From Nothopassalora personata (lineage: Eukaryota; Ascomycota; Dothideomycetes; Mycosphaerellales; Mycosphaerellaceae): DNA of 64,000 nucleotides. A program made the translations under genes and the position numbers. The stretch is taken from the NCBI GenBank assembly GCA_033816765.1, contig CM066287.1:992001-1056000 (forward strand), in the 5' to 3' direction. This document shows, piece by piece, positions 20,680-29,558 of the stretch (within the stretch, counting starts at the first letter, position 1; each line of letters begins with the position of its first letter). The notes beneath the pieces were generated by a model that ran no database searches, was not told the origin of the DNA, and saw only the letters and a list, made by a program, of their open reading frames with translations.

Positions 20680-22026
20680 TGGTCTGTGTCAACGCGGCGG
20701 TGTCCCTCTTCTTCGCACTTCAGACACCGATTCTGGTCGATGCATTCTTGGGCTCGAGTCGCATCCAGAGGCTGGATGTGCTGATACTGCTGAGGACGGT
20801 CAGCCCACTTGGTCTTAGCATTCGGGTTGGTAGTGGTGTTCGTGTTGCCTCCACCGCTCGAAGTGCTATCCTTCTTGTCATCGCCACCCTTGGTGTTCTT
20901 CTTGTCACCTTGGGTCTTGTTGCTGGTCTTGCCGTGCTTAAGGTCGTAGGCTTCAAACTTGTCCTCGTAATCGTACAGTGCTGAGACAACTTGTTCGAGA
21001 GTCATCTTGGCCGTATCCTCGTTCATAATGCGGTTGTCGTAGCGCGCATTCAGCTTGCGGAGTAAGAAGTCCTTCTCGAGCTTCTTCTCCTCGGCGCCGT
21101 TGTCCAGATTGACGATGTCGGCGTTCTCGCGGAAGGATGGGTAGAAGTCGCTGAACTTCTCCTTGTCGCCTTGCTGAAGAGTGTTGAGCTTGGTCATGGC
21201 GTTGGCGTGGGCGTTGCGGGTGCCGTAGCGCTTAGCCAGATCCTCCATCATCTCATCAACGGAGGCATACTGGGTAGTTGTGCCATCCGTGGACTTGGTG
21301 AGACTAGGAATCTTTGAGTCGACATATGTCCAAGCGCCGTTCTTCAGCCAGCTCTGGACGTTTTGAAGGGAGTCCTTTACTGTACGGTACTTGGATGCTT
21401 GCAGCTTAGCTTCAGCAGCACGCTGCCATTCTTGAAACTTGATGTCGTCGCTCTTCGGGTTGAACTTGGTAGGGGCCTTCGGTTCGGTAGAAGACTTGAT
21501 GCCGGTAGTCATGTTGGCATCATATGTGGTGTATGCCGAGATGGGGTTGCCATCTGAGTCCGTCTTCTTACTAGCCCTCTCGCGACTACCGCTCTTGCGA
21601 CTGTTCTTGCGGTTCTTGTCCTTGTCACCATCCTCGTCGTCCGAAGAGTCAGACGAATCAGGATCTCCGTTGTTCTTCGTGGGCTTGCCGGACTTCTGAG
21701 GCTTGTTTGGCTTGCCGCCATTCTGGCGACGCTCCAGCGACTCTTCGGACTCCGTTCTCTGCGGAGGTGGGTCCTGTTTCTCCTTGGACCGCCCTCGTTC
21801 CTTCTTTTGCTTCTCGAGCTCAGCAATGCGTTCCTCGGCAGCTACAAGCTTGGCCTCAGCTGCCTTGCACTGGGTGCGGTACAGCTTCTTAGCTTCCGTG
21901 GCCTTGGCCGTATCAGCCTTGGCTTGGATAAGTTCATCGGGGTCGACGTTGATGGTGTTATCGTGCTTTGCGATCTCCTCCTTCAACTTGGTGATTTCCT
22001 CCTTGAGAGTGGTGTTCTCCGCTTGT
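20565..22026 (-). CDS. gag: Gypsy A Gag (5' end missing in gap)
   Basis: At least 487 codons, open to the edge of the N gap, so the true start is not in the sequence; the first visible 20 codons are already coiled coil. From the N side: long Glu/Lys/Ala coiled coil, a Ser/Asp/Lys-rich linker, a retrotransposon gag core (W.R..E.KLQ...Y.TV..SLQ), a Gly/Asn-rich stretch and a zinc knuckle C-x2-C-x4-H-x6-C encoded near 20690-20740, then a Asn/Gly-rich tail ending at TAG. Structural protein of the virus-like particle; the knuckle should bind the RNA. The last 115 bases overlap the pol frame. Confidence 0.85.
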
Positions 22027-22126
22027 NNNNNNNNNNNNNNNNNNNNNNNNNNNNNNNNNNNNNNNNNNNNNNNNNNNNNNNNNNNNNNNNNNNNNNNNNN
22101 NNNNNNNNNNNNNNNNNNNNNNNNNN
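22027..22126. other. Assembly gap (100 N)
   Basis: Exactly 100 N, a common placeholder for a gap of unknown size. It separates two oppositely oriented copies of the gypsy A family, so the true sequence probably contains the missing 5' ends of both. Confidence 0.95.
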
Positions 22127-22146
22127 AGCTACGTAACTACGTGTAG
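22127..22146 (+). pseudogene. Decayed gypsy A copy, part 1 (integrase sliver left of copia)
   Basis: These 20 bases plus 26182 onward read through as the integrase string LRNYV*LGIARFVK, matching ARNYTWPGMARFVK of intact gypsy A. This shows that the copia element split this decayed integrase. The 5' part of the copy is hidden by the gap. Confidence 0.8.
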
Positions 22147-22284
22147 CAGATAATGTGAGTAGATTGATGTATTGAGAAGGATCTACGAGAATGCGAAGAA
22201 CAGCTAGCTATAAGAAAGTGCAAGAAAGCGCGCTAGTGGCTTGGCATCCAAAGAACTGCTGGGACACAGCCAGCCAGCATCAAG
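22147..22284 (-). repeat. Copia 3' LTR
   Basis: 138 bp, identical to 26039-26176. The truncated pol frame ends inside it at 22233. Confidence 0.85.
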
Positions 22285-25200
22285 TCACCCCCATGCCGAG
22301 GCTCTAGGTGCTTGAAACAGGTGTATAGCATACGCAGAGTGGATGGCTTCACCACTGCTGCATACGTGTCGTCGTAGTCACCTTCACGTTGTGTGTCACC
22401 ACGGACTACCCAGCGTGCCTTGAAGCGGCTGATCTTGCCATTGGCATCAAGCTTGATAGCATAGACCCATCTGCCACGCAGCACACGTGTGCCAGTTGGC
22501 AGTGTTGTCTTGTCCTTGTACAGCCATGTCTCGTATTGCTCGAGACTGGCGAATTCAGCTTCTTCGGCTGCACGCCACTCGGCGTGTTGTGGTGTTGCCA
22601 TTGCGGCCTTGTGGCTCTTCGGTATGAGCACCGTTGCTGGATCTGGCCAGTCGGTTGCTGCCATGAAAGCAGTCACAGTCGCATGTGGCATCTCAGCAAG
22701 TTGCTTGCGGGTCGTCTTGCTGAGTGAGTGACACAGGGCCCTACGCTGCTTGCGGTTGGCTTCATATTGATAGCCGTTCAATGGGTCTCGAACTTCCGCA
22801 GGAGGGCGACGATTGCGCTGTGGCCGACCTGATGGCGTAGGTGGCACAGGTTGCCGAGCTGGCTGTGCCGGAGGTGTCGTGAAGTCGTCTTCATCGTCAT
22901 CCTCAACAGAAGGTCTCGGAGGTGTTGTTGGTTGCACTTCCGGAAAGTCGTCAGGCGTCTCATCTTGATAGGAGTCCACTACTTCCTGTGAAAGGTCCTC
23001 ATCCGACTGCTCGAGTGGTGAGTCCGCTGGACGGTCGATGACGGTGATGTTCTTCGGTGCTGTAACACCCCCAGAATCACCACCCCCAGGAGTCACACCG
23101 CGCTCAGCACCTGCTCGCCGTAGTCCTGTCTTGCGGTTGCGCTCCACTGGAAAGATGTCTTCTCGAGTGATGAGCTCGTCGTCTTGATCTTGCTCAGTCT
23201 CAGAGTCACCGTCTTGGGCTGCCATAGGGTCGTTGCCCTCGATGAATTGAACGTCCTTGGTTCTGAACACTCTATGCGCCTTAGCAACATAGGCACGGTA
23301 GATGGTGCGGCTTTCGTATCCAACAAGCTTGCCCTGCAACGAGCGGGCGTCAAACTTCTCACCGCGACCGACGTTATGGTCGTACACGAAGGCGCGGCAG
23401 CCGTATGCTTTGAGGTGTGACAGGGAAGGCTTCACTGGTTGAGTGCCCTGCCAAGCGTTGATAACTTCTAGTGGTGACAGGCCCTTGATTGCTGCACTTG
23501 GTGTCAAGTTAAGAAGATAGACCGAAGCTTTCACTGCTTCTGGCCATAGGCTAGGTGGAAGGCCAGCGTCGATGAGCAGCTTACGTGCCATGACACAAAC
23601 GATGTGGTTGCTGACTTCCGCACCACCATTCTGCTCTGAAGAATGAGGTGCTGTGACTTGAAGAGCGAAGCCCTCATCGCGTGAGAGCTGCGTGAGTGAG
23701 TGTCCTCCATATTCGCCACCCCCATCTATGCGGAAGATCACAATTGCTGTGCCATATTGTGTCTTCACATGACGGTGGACCACTCGAATATGCTGCGCAG
23801 CACCGTCCTTCTGTGCGGAAGCGAATACTGTGCGTTGTAGGCTGGCCAGGCAGGTGAATAGCGTGAAGTAACGCTCCTTGCCAATGCCAAGGTTGCGGAC
23901 CGTGACAACATCCACAGCAACAATATAGTATGGTGTTGTTGGCCGCACCATCGGAATGCGGTTGTAGACCTTGTGACCCATCCCCTTACGACAGGGGATG
24001 CACTCGCGTGGGTGCTTGCTGAGGTCGCTATCACTGTTGCCAACAATGGTGATGCGCTTGTCGTTGTGAAGCTGCAGCAACTTGCGGCTGTGGATGTGTC
24101 CAAGTCGGCGGTGCCACAGGTCTCCTGTAGCAGCTGTCGATGGCTCGACCTTGGACGAAGTGAGGGCTGTCGCTGAGTCCTTCATCTTCAAGAATGGCAG
24201 TCCATTGTGGGTGTAGCAGTGTGCCACCGTACGCGCAGCAGTCCCCTTTGTGAATAGGATCTGCTCGTCGTTGCGATAATAGACACCCTTGCGGCGAAGA
24301 GCCTCTGTCGAAATCAGATTGGCTGCAAGGCCTGGTACGTACAACACCTGTGAGAAGCCAGTGATGCCGCATCCATACAGATCCAGTTGGACGATGCCAC
24401 AAGCTGTAGCAGTGATGGTGCCACTGCCTGTCTTGATAAGAACAGTGCAGGGCCGGTAGTCCATCATATTGCTCAGCTTGTTTGTCATGTGAGAAGTGCA
24501 GCCAGAGTCCACAACCCAGTCGGTGTTGCTCTTCGCTGCAAGCAGCGCTGAGGTGTCTTGAATGATGTCGTCCTGGCCCACAGTCATATACATGCTGTGA
24601 GAGCCGTTGAATGGAGTCATCAAGTCCTCGAAGTTGGTAGCGCCGTGAGCCGCAAACTGTGCGGTCTCAGTGTGCTGTGCGTCAGTGGTGTTGTTGACTT
24701 GCTGACGCTGTTGTTGATTGCCCTGCTGCTTCTTCTTCCAGGTAGCAGGTGCAAGCTCAGGGTGTAGGTTCCAGCAACCAGCTGGTTGGTGAGTGGTCAT
24801 GCCACAACCACTGCAGGGGTCGTATTGAGGCTTCTGCTGTTGGTTGTTGTTGCCACCACCATTCTGATTACCACCACGAGCGCCGTTGCCGTTGCCGCGG
24901 CCTCCACGACCTCCTCGTCCGCCGCGTCCGTTACCACGTGGTGCGCCGCCGCCGCGAGGGGTGTTGCCGTTGCCCTGTGGGTTGGCAGGGTTGGCGTTGT
25001 TTTGTTGCTTCACTGCGAGATTGGCTGACTCGGACTGTTGCGCAGTCGCCTCATCAAGCAGATCACTGATCACCTTGTCGAGTGTGATAGTGGTACTGTC
25101 CTCGATCTTTCCAGTAAGCTGCCTCATCTGTTCACGCTTTGAGGACGCGAATGTTGGGAAGTATGGTGAGATCTGATACAGGAAGCGGAAGAGAGCTTGA

Positions 25201-25826
25201 GCCTTTGATATGGCTAACTCGGTGTTCTTGAGGTTGGCCAGCTTCGACTGATATTGCTGGCAGAACTTGTCAAGGTTGGAGCCACCATATGTGTGTGACT
25301 CGAAGTCCAGGTACAACGAGTACTCTTCGGACTTGCCAGTTTGACCGTATGTGGACTTCAGATGGTCCCATAGGTCTTCCGGTTGTTGGTAGGCTTTGCA
25401 GTTGTCTGCAATAGACTGACTGCAGTTAGCAATAATGAGGGCGCGGGCTTGATACTTCTTTGCCTCCCATGCCTCGATACGCTCTTCGAGTTCATAGTCT
25501 TCCTCATTCTTGCGCTTCGTGGGCTTCGGCTTGAGGGCAGTCTTGTCGACAAACCCCCATAGCAGGTCACCTCGCAGGACTGACTGTAACATATCAGCCC
25601 ATCTCGAGTAGTCGTCCTTGCCTTGAAGTTTGGAGACACCAGGGGTGCCGTTGTTGTTACGGCCGACCATGTTGCTAAAGCCGCGAGTTGATACAGCAGG
25701 CTTCTTGGTCTTTCGGGTAGCAGCCGACTCGGTCTGCTGTTGTTGCTGGCTCGGAGTGGCGACAGACTGCTGCGCCAGCGGTATTTCGAGTCCAGTGAGG
25801 TCAGTGTTGTTACCGTCAGTATCCAT
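22233..25826 (-). CDS. Copia Gag-Pol polyprotein truncated in reverse transcriptase
   Basis: 1197 codons from a good ATG. Gag-like N-terminal region to about 330, with a Gly/Asn/Arg-rich segment, then zinc knuckle C-x2-C-x4-H-x4-C near 337-350. Protease VDSGCTSHM near 437. Integrase HHCC near 572-615, first catalytic D near 641 (VAVDVV), second D in FRIDGGGEYG near 700, catalytic E in the NGGAE string near 735. After an acidic Pro-rich linker the RT begins (RFKARWVVRGD, near 1125) but stops at about residue 1170, where the frame runs into the 3' LTR and ends. RT palm and RNase H are missing. Full copia polyproteins are usually 1300-1500 residues. Integrase and protease look intact, so it may be mobilised in trans. 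Confidence 0.9.
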   Translation of the reverse strand: MDTDGNNTDLTGLEIPLAQQSVATPSQQQQQTESAATRKTKKPAVSTRGFSNMVGRNNNGTPGVSKLQGKDDYSRWADMLQSVLRGDLLWGFVDKTALKPKPTKRKNEEDYELEERIEAWEAKKYQARALIIANCSQSIADNCKAYQQPEDLWDHLKSTYGQTGKSEEYSLYLDFESHTYGGSNLDKFCQQYQSKLANLKNTELAISKAQALFRFLYQISPYFPTFASSKREQMRQLTGKIEDSTTITLDKVISDLLDEATAQQSESANLAVKQQNNANPANPQGNGNTPRGGGAPRGNGRGGRGGRGGRGNGNGARGGNQNGGGNNNQQQKPQYDPCSGCGMTTHQPAGCWNLHPELAPATWKKKQQGNQQQRQQVNNTTDAQHTETAQFAAHGATNFEDLMTPFNGSHSMYMTVGQDDIIQDTSALLAAKSNTDWVVDSGCTSHMTNKLSNMMDYRPCTVLIKTGSGTITATACGIVQLDLYGCGITGFSQVLYVPGLAANLISTEALRRKGVYYRNDEQILFTKGTAARTVAHCYTHNGLPFLKMKDSATALTSSKVEPSTAATGDLWHRRLGHIHSRKLLQLHNDKRITIVGNSDSDLSKHPRECIPCRKGMGHKVYNRIPMVRPTTPYYIVAVDVVTVRNLGIGKERYFTLFTCLASLQRTVFASAQKDGAAQHIRVVHRHVKTQYGTAIVIFRIDGGGEYGGHSLTQLSRDEGFALQVTAPHSSEQNGGAEVSNHIVCVMARKLLIDAGLPPSLWPEAVKASVYLLNLTPSAAIKGLSPLEVINAWQGTQPVKPSLSHLKAYGCRAFVYDHNVGRGEKFDARSLQGKLVGYESRTIYRAYVAKAHRVFRTKDVQFIEGNDPMAAQDGDSETEQDQDDELITREDIFPVERNRKTGLRRAGAERGVTPGGGDSGGVTAPKNITVIDRPADSPLEQSDEDLSQEVVDSYQDETPDDFPEVQPTTPPRPSVEDDDEDDFTTPPAQPARQPVPPTPSGRPQRNRRPPAEVRDPLNGYQYEANRKQRRALCHSLSKTTRKQLAEMPHATVTAFMAATDWPDPATVLIPKSHKAAMATPQHAEWRAAEEAEFASLEQYETWLYKDKTTLPTGTRVLRGRWVYAIKLDANGKISRFKARWVVRGDTQREGDYDDTYAAVVKPSTLRMLYTCFKHLEPRHGGDLMLAGCVPAVLWMPSH

Positions 25827-26038
25827 ACACTGCAGAGCACCAACTAGGTGTCACTGCGATACTTGCCGCGTTGCCCACTGGGTCGCGACTTTGTCGTTTG
25901 CTATTTGCTGCAGTCGCGTTTTGTCGCAATCACCAACCAGGCGTTGTCGACATACACGCGATCAGCAGGATCACATACACACTATCAAGTGTCTTTCGGA
26001 GGTATGCGCGCAGTTGATAAGCGCGAGGGCGTCATAAC

Positions 26039-26176
26039 CAGATAATGTGAGTAGATTGATGTATTGAGAAGGATCTACGAGAATGCGAAGAACAGCTAGC
26101 TATAAGAAAGTGCAAGAAAGCGCGCTAGTGGCTTGGCATCCAAAGAACTGCTGGGACACAGCCAGCCAGCATCAAG
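26039..26176 (-). repeat. Copia 5' LTR
   Basis: 138 bp, identical to the 3' LTR, implying a recent insertion. Confidence 0.85.
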
Positions 26177-27973
26177 TGTAGCTAGGTATAGCACGTTTCG
26201 TTAAGCACTATGTGCGAGCTTATAGGATATGCCGTACGAATAAGAGCACGAACATCTAGTACCTAGGACTACTAAAACCCCTACTAGTTCCCTTTATAGC
26301 ATAGGAGGATGTTACGATAGATTTCGTAACTTATCTACTACCGGGTAAGAGTACGCTAGATAGGCAAACCTATAAGGATGCCCTAACCGTTATATGTCGA
26401 CTAACTAAGGAGAAGCATATAATCCTAGTTTAGTTAATAACTATAGAACACACCGCTCTCGTGTACCTACGGTATGTGTTTAGTAGACATAGGCTCCTAA
26501 AGAGCATTGTCTCCGACCGTAGTACATAGTAGGTTTCCGCATTCTAGAGACGCCTCTACGTACTACTAGGAATTAAGTAGAAGCTCTTATTAGCTTACTA
26601 CCCTAAGACTAATGGATAGTTAGAGAATACGAATAAGGTAATAGAGCAGTATTAGCGCATGTTCGTTAACTACGCCTAGGATAACTAGCTAGATTAGACT
26701 CCCCTTACTAAGTTTATAGCGAATAACGTAGTATCGGCTACAATAGGTGTATTACCTTTCTATACTAACACTAGCCGTAACCTAAGGTTCTCTAAACTCG
26801 AACTCGATCTACTAATGCTACTAATGCCCTATAAGTAACGCTTAGATACTAAAGTAGTAAACCGCTTTATAGTAAAGATGCACGATATGTAGTAATATCT
26901 TCGCTAGTAGATAGCTCTCGCCTAAGCCGTGTAAGCTAAGTATACTAACTAGAACCGTACACTAGCGCCGCTCTATAAGGAAGGCGATAAGGTGTAGGTT
27001 AGTACCGAGAACTAGGCTATAGAGAGACCTTTACGAAAGATAGATGTTAGGTAGTTAGGCCCGCACGTAATTAAGGAGGTGCTTCTAAACAATGCCTATA
27101 AAGTGGACCTCCTACCTACTATAAATATCGATAACTACTTTTATTCGTATCTCCTTACACTAGTGCACCCGCTAGTCTAAGGACAAGTATAACCTACACC
27201 TCCGCCGATTCGCATTGTTAACGACGAATAGTACGCACCCGACGCGACACTAGCCGAGCCTAACTAGTAGGAAGTTAAGTAGATTCTCGACTGTAAGAAG
27301 AGGTAGCTACGTAGTAGAACACTAGCCGGAGGTAAGCAACCGTACTAGGAATATTTAGTGAAATATATTAGATACAATCGGCTATCCTATAAAGCTACGG
27401 ATTAGGTTATCGAGACTACCGCCGCCTCTATAGCCGACTTTTACTACAATTACCTACGAGCGACTAAACTACCTAGTTTTTAACTACCTATAGACTAGGT
27501 CGTAAATGAGAATGCTACAGGCATGCGCATAGCGCGTATAGATCCTAATGTAGTAGCGATAGCTCTAATACCGGCGGGACTAGACCTCTAGACTTGTAAG
27601 AAAGAGAGCGATACGCGTCGCGATAACGATCCTTCTCGATAAGTAGACCGAGTCCCGGAAGCTAAGCGCCTAAGTGGCGCGAGTCACGATAGTAGTAATA
27701 ATACCGATAGTTATTAGAACATAGCGTACAGCCGCCTAGATAGCGCGAGTTACTACGGTATAGGGCGCCTATACGACGAGCTTAGTATAACTACCGAGAA
27801 GGATACCGTCCGGACAGTAACTAAGGTTACTACGCCGTGTCGCCGTGGAGGCTTACCTACGTTAAGTAGTATTATAGATAGTTACGAGATGGACGTAATA
27901 GATAACGACCTAATAGATAATAAGACATTTATAATGGTAATAATAGATGTAAGAGGAAAGAGTACTCCGGAGC
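26177..27973 (+). pseudogene. Decayed gypsy A copy, part 2 (integrase to pol C-terminus)
   Basis: Reads collinearly with gypsy A Pol from integrase (YLGLLKPLLVPF near 26270, IVSDRST near 26510, NG*SENTNKVIEQY near 26620) through a chromodomain relic (about 27240-27470) into the acidic C-terminal tail (to about 27960). Trp, Gln and Cys codons have become stops or Tyr throughout. The LINE is inserted at 27974. Confidence 0.85.
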
Positions 27974-28319
27974 CATAGTCAGATCTCCTACTTATCTCTA
28001 CAGTCCTAATCGTCGTTAGTATCGCTCTCTTCTCATACGTACCTAATAAGTAGGCGAAGCGCACCCTTAGCGGCGGACTTCGGCGTGTTCGTCAAACACA
28101 CCGCATTCGAAAGCCCTTATCGAGAGCAATCCAACGATCTACAAAGCAGGTTGCTGCCCCAAAAACTAAGAGGTTTCTACCTCATTCAATTTGGAGCAGT
28201 TTGAAGTTCCCTTCTCCTGTCTTTCTAGCCCCGGCTGCGGACGACTTCCCCTCCCGGTTTAGCGCTCCCGAAGCCGAACCTGCAACTCAATTCCAACGTT
28301 ACTTCCTAAGGGAAGAGAA
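27974..28319 (+). promoter_or_regulatory. LINE 5' UTR, presumed internal promoter region
   Basis: 346 bases between the TSD and the ORF1 ATG. No conserved box is recognised. Non-LTR elements carry their promoter here; that role is inferred from the family. Confidence 0.4.
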
Positions 28320-29558
28320 ATGGACGAAGAACCGATCTTTAATCCCCTAGGGGACAAAGACCAACTCTCCGACCCTTCTACGCCAACCCAGCAATTTTCG
28401 AGCATCTTTCTTAACACGAATGAAGCGAACAAGATTATGCAAAGAAAATTTATCCCCGTTGTCGGTGCAAAAAGGCCAAGCCCGTTTGTCGAGACCGTAT
28501 CGGATACATCGCCGCTAAAGCGCTACGAAGCAGTACGAACGTCCCAATCTAACGCCTTAGAGGCCGAATCCAAGCTTAACGAAGCCTACCAATTGGTAAT
28601 CGACGCCGCCGCTCTAGCAAAGGGCGACCGAAAGAGGCAAGACAAGGTCCTCGAACTTGTAGGCCTCTTTAGGGCCTTCCGCGAAGACAAGGCACTCCCG
28701 ACGGCAACAGCAAAGATTGAGAAGCAGGTGTACGCCCTAGAAGGGTCAGTCGCTAAGCTTACGAAGCTTATCGACAACAGGAACAACCCTACCGGGACCC
28801 AAAAGGGCCAAAACCCAACTTTCGCAAGTATCCTCTCCGGAGGCGACCCGGCCGTCCGGACCCAAACTACGACACTACGCCAAAACTCCACCCCTCCGAC
28901 ACTAACCTCCTCCCAACCGAGGGTAGGTCAAACTACTACAAACGGAACCAAGACCGATAGTAGGAAGGCCTATAGAAAGAGGAACGGATGCCGGATCGTC
29001 TTCGGTATAGCAAACAATACTACCCCTCTCGACATAATCGCTACTCGCGATACGGTGAACCGGGCGTTCTCGGTAGCTAACCTATACCCCGGACACCCAA
29101 TTCTCCTTGGAACTCGCCTCTCGGAAAAAGGAAACCTCGTCCTAACACTACGGGACGAGAAAGCAAAGGAAATACTCGAAAAGAACCTTACTCTCCTTAG
29201 GACAATTGTCCCTGTCCTTCAAGTCCTCGAAGACAACTCTTGGCACAAAGTAGTTGTGCACGGAATCGACCCTATTGCCTTTAAAGAGGACGGACCGCAG
29301 AAGGTCGCCGCCGAGCTCGTAGCCTTTAACAAAGGCTTTAACCTCGCAAATACCCCTCTTTGGCTTACGAGCGAAGAAAAGCGCCTATCCCAAATGCAAG
29401 GTTCAATGCTACTCGCCTTTAAAACAAGCGAAGAAGCTACTAAGGCTAGGAAAGATGGCCTTTGGATCGGCGCAAAGCACCTAAGGGTGCAAAGAGCGTT
29501 ATCGAAAGAAGAGAGAGAAGAAAAACAGAAAGGAAAACTAGCCTCCCCCGGATGTTAG
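28320..29558 (+). CDS. LINE ORF1 protein (RNA-binding/chaperone type)
   Basis: 412 codons from ATG at 28320. Acidic/polar N terminus, a helical probably coiled-coil segment about 75-155, a Ser/Thr/Gln-rich linker to about 215, then a compact basic domain about 220-400 that could be RRM-like. Ends in a charged KEEREEKQKGK tail. The C-terminal CCHC knuckles found in many Tad/I-type ORF1 proteins are absent. It should coat element RNA in the ribonucleoprotein particle. The stop TAG at 29556-29558 overlaps the ORF2 start. Confidence 0.75.
   Translation: MDEEPIFNPLGDKDQLSDPSTPTQQFSSIFLNTNEANKIMQRKFIPVVGAKRPSPFVETVSDTSPLKRYEAVRTSQSNALEAESKLNEAYQLVIDAAALAKGDRKRQDKVLELVGLFRAFREDKALPTATAKIEKQVYALEGSVAKLTKLIDNRNNPTGTQKGQNPTFASILSGGDPAVRTQTTTLRQNSTPPTLTSSQPRVGQTTTNGTKTDSRKAYRKRNGCRIVFGIANNTTPLDIIATRDTVNRAFSVANLYPGHPILLGTRLSEKGNLVLTLRDEKAKEILEKNLTLLRTIVPVLQVLEDNSWHKVVVHGIDPIAFKEDGPQKVAAELVAFNKGFNLANTPLWLTSEEKRLSQMQGSMLLAFKTSEEATKARKDGLWIGAKHLRVQRALSKEEREEKQKGKLASPGC
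29552..29558 (+). promoter_or_regulatory. ORF1 stop / ORF2 start overlap (ATGTTAG)
   Basis: The ORF2 ATG at 29552-29554 sits two bases before the ORF1 TAG at 29556-29558. Such overlaps support termination-reinitiation in other bicistronic LINEs. The mechanism here is inferred. Confidence 0.55.

Larger units (their letters stand above)
15442..22026 (-). mobile_element. Gypsy A: young chromodomain-type LTR retrotransposon, 5' end lost in gap
   Basis: 3' LTR at 15442-15634 (193 bp, TGTCACAAG to CGGTGACA on the plus strand), purine tract just inside at about 15635-15650, pol at 15565-20679 and gag from 20565 running into the N gap at 22027. No RIP-type stops. Inserted in the 3' end of a decayed copia. 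The 5' LTR and TSD partner are not visible; the five bases left of the 3' LTR are TATTT. A RIP-decayed copy of the same family lies in opposite orientation beyond the gap (26177-33659). Confidence 0.9.
22142..26181 (-). mobile_element. Young internally deleted copia element
   Basis: Two identical 138-bp LTRs at 22147-22284 and 26039-26176 are flanked by the TSD TGTAG (22142-22146, 26177-26181; a 6-bp reading is equally possible). Removing it restores the decayed gypsy A integrase exactly. One 1197-codon gag-pol frame lies inside, lacking most of RT and all of RNase H, so it cannot replicate itself. LTR ends (CTTGATG...ATTATCTG on the element strand) do not show the usual TG...CA. The bases after the 5' LTR (GTTATGACGCC, with the preceding TG giving TGG) may be a tRNA primer site. 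No RIP damage. Confidence 0.85.

Noticed and set aside
20439..20984. 181-codon hydrophobic frame opposite the gypsy A gag-pol junction
   Set aside because: Shadow of gag and pol; the hydrophobic look comes from complementing Asn/Gln/Lys-rich gag.
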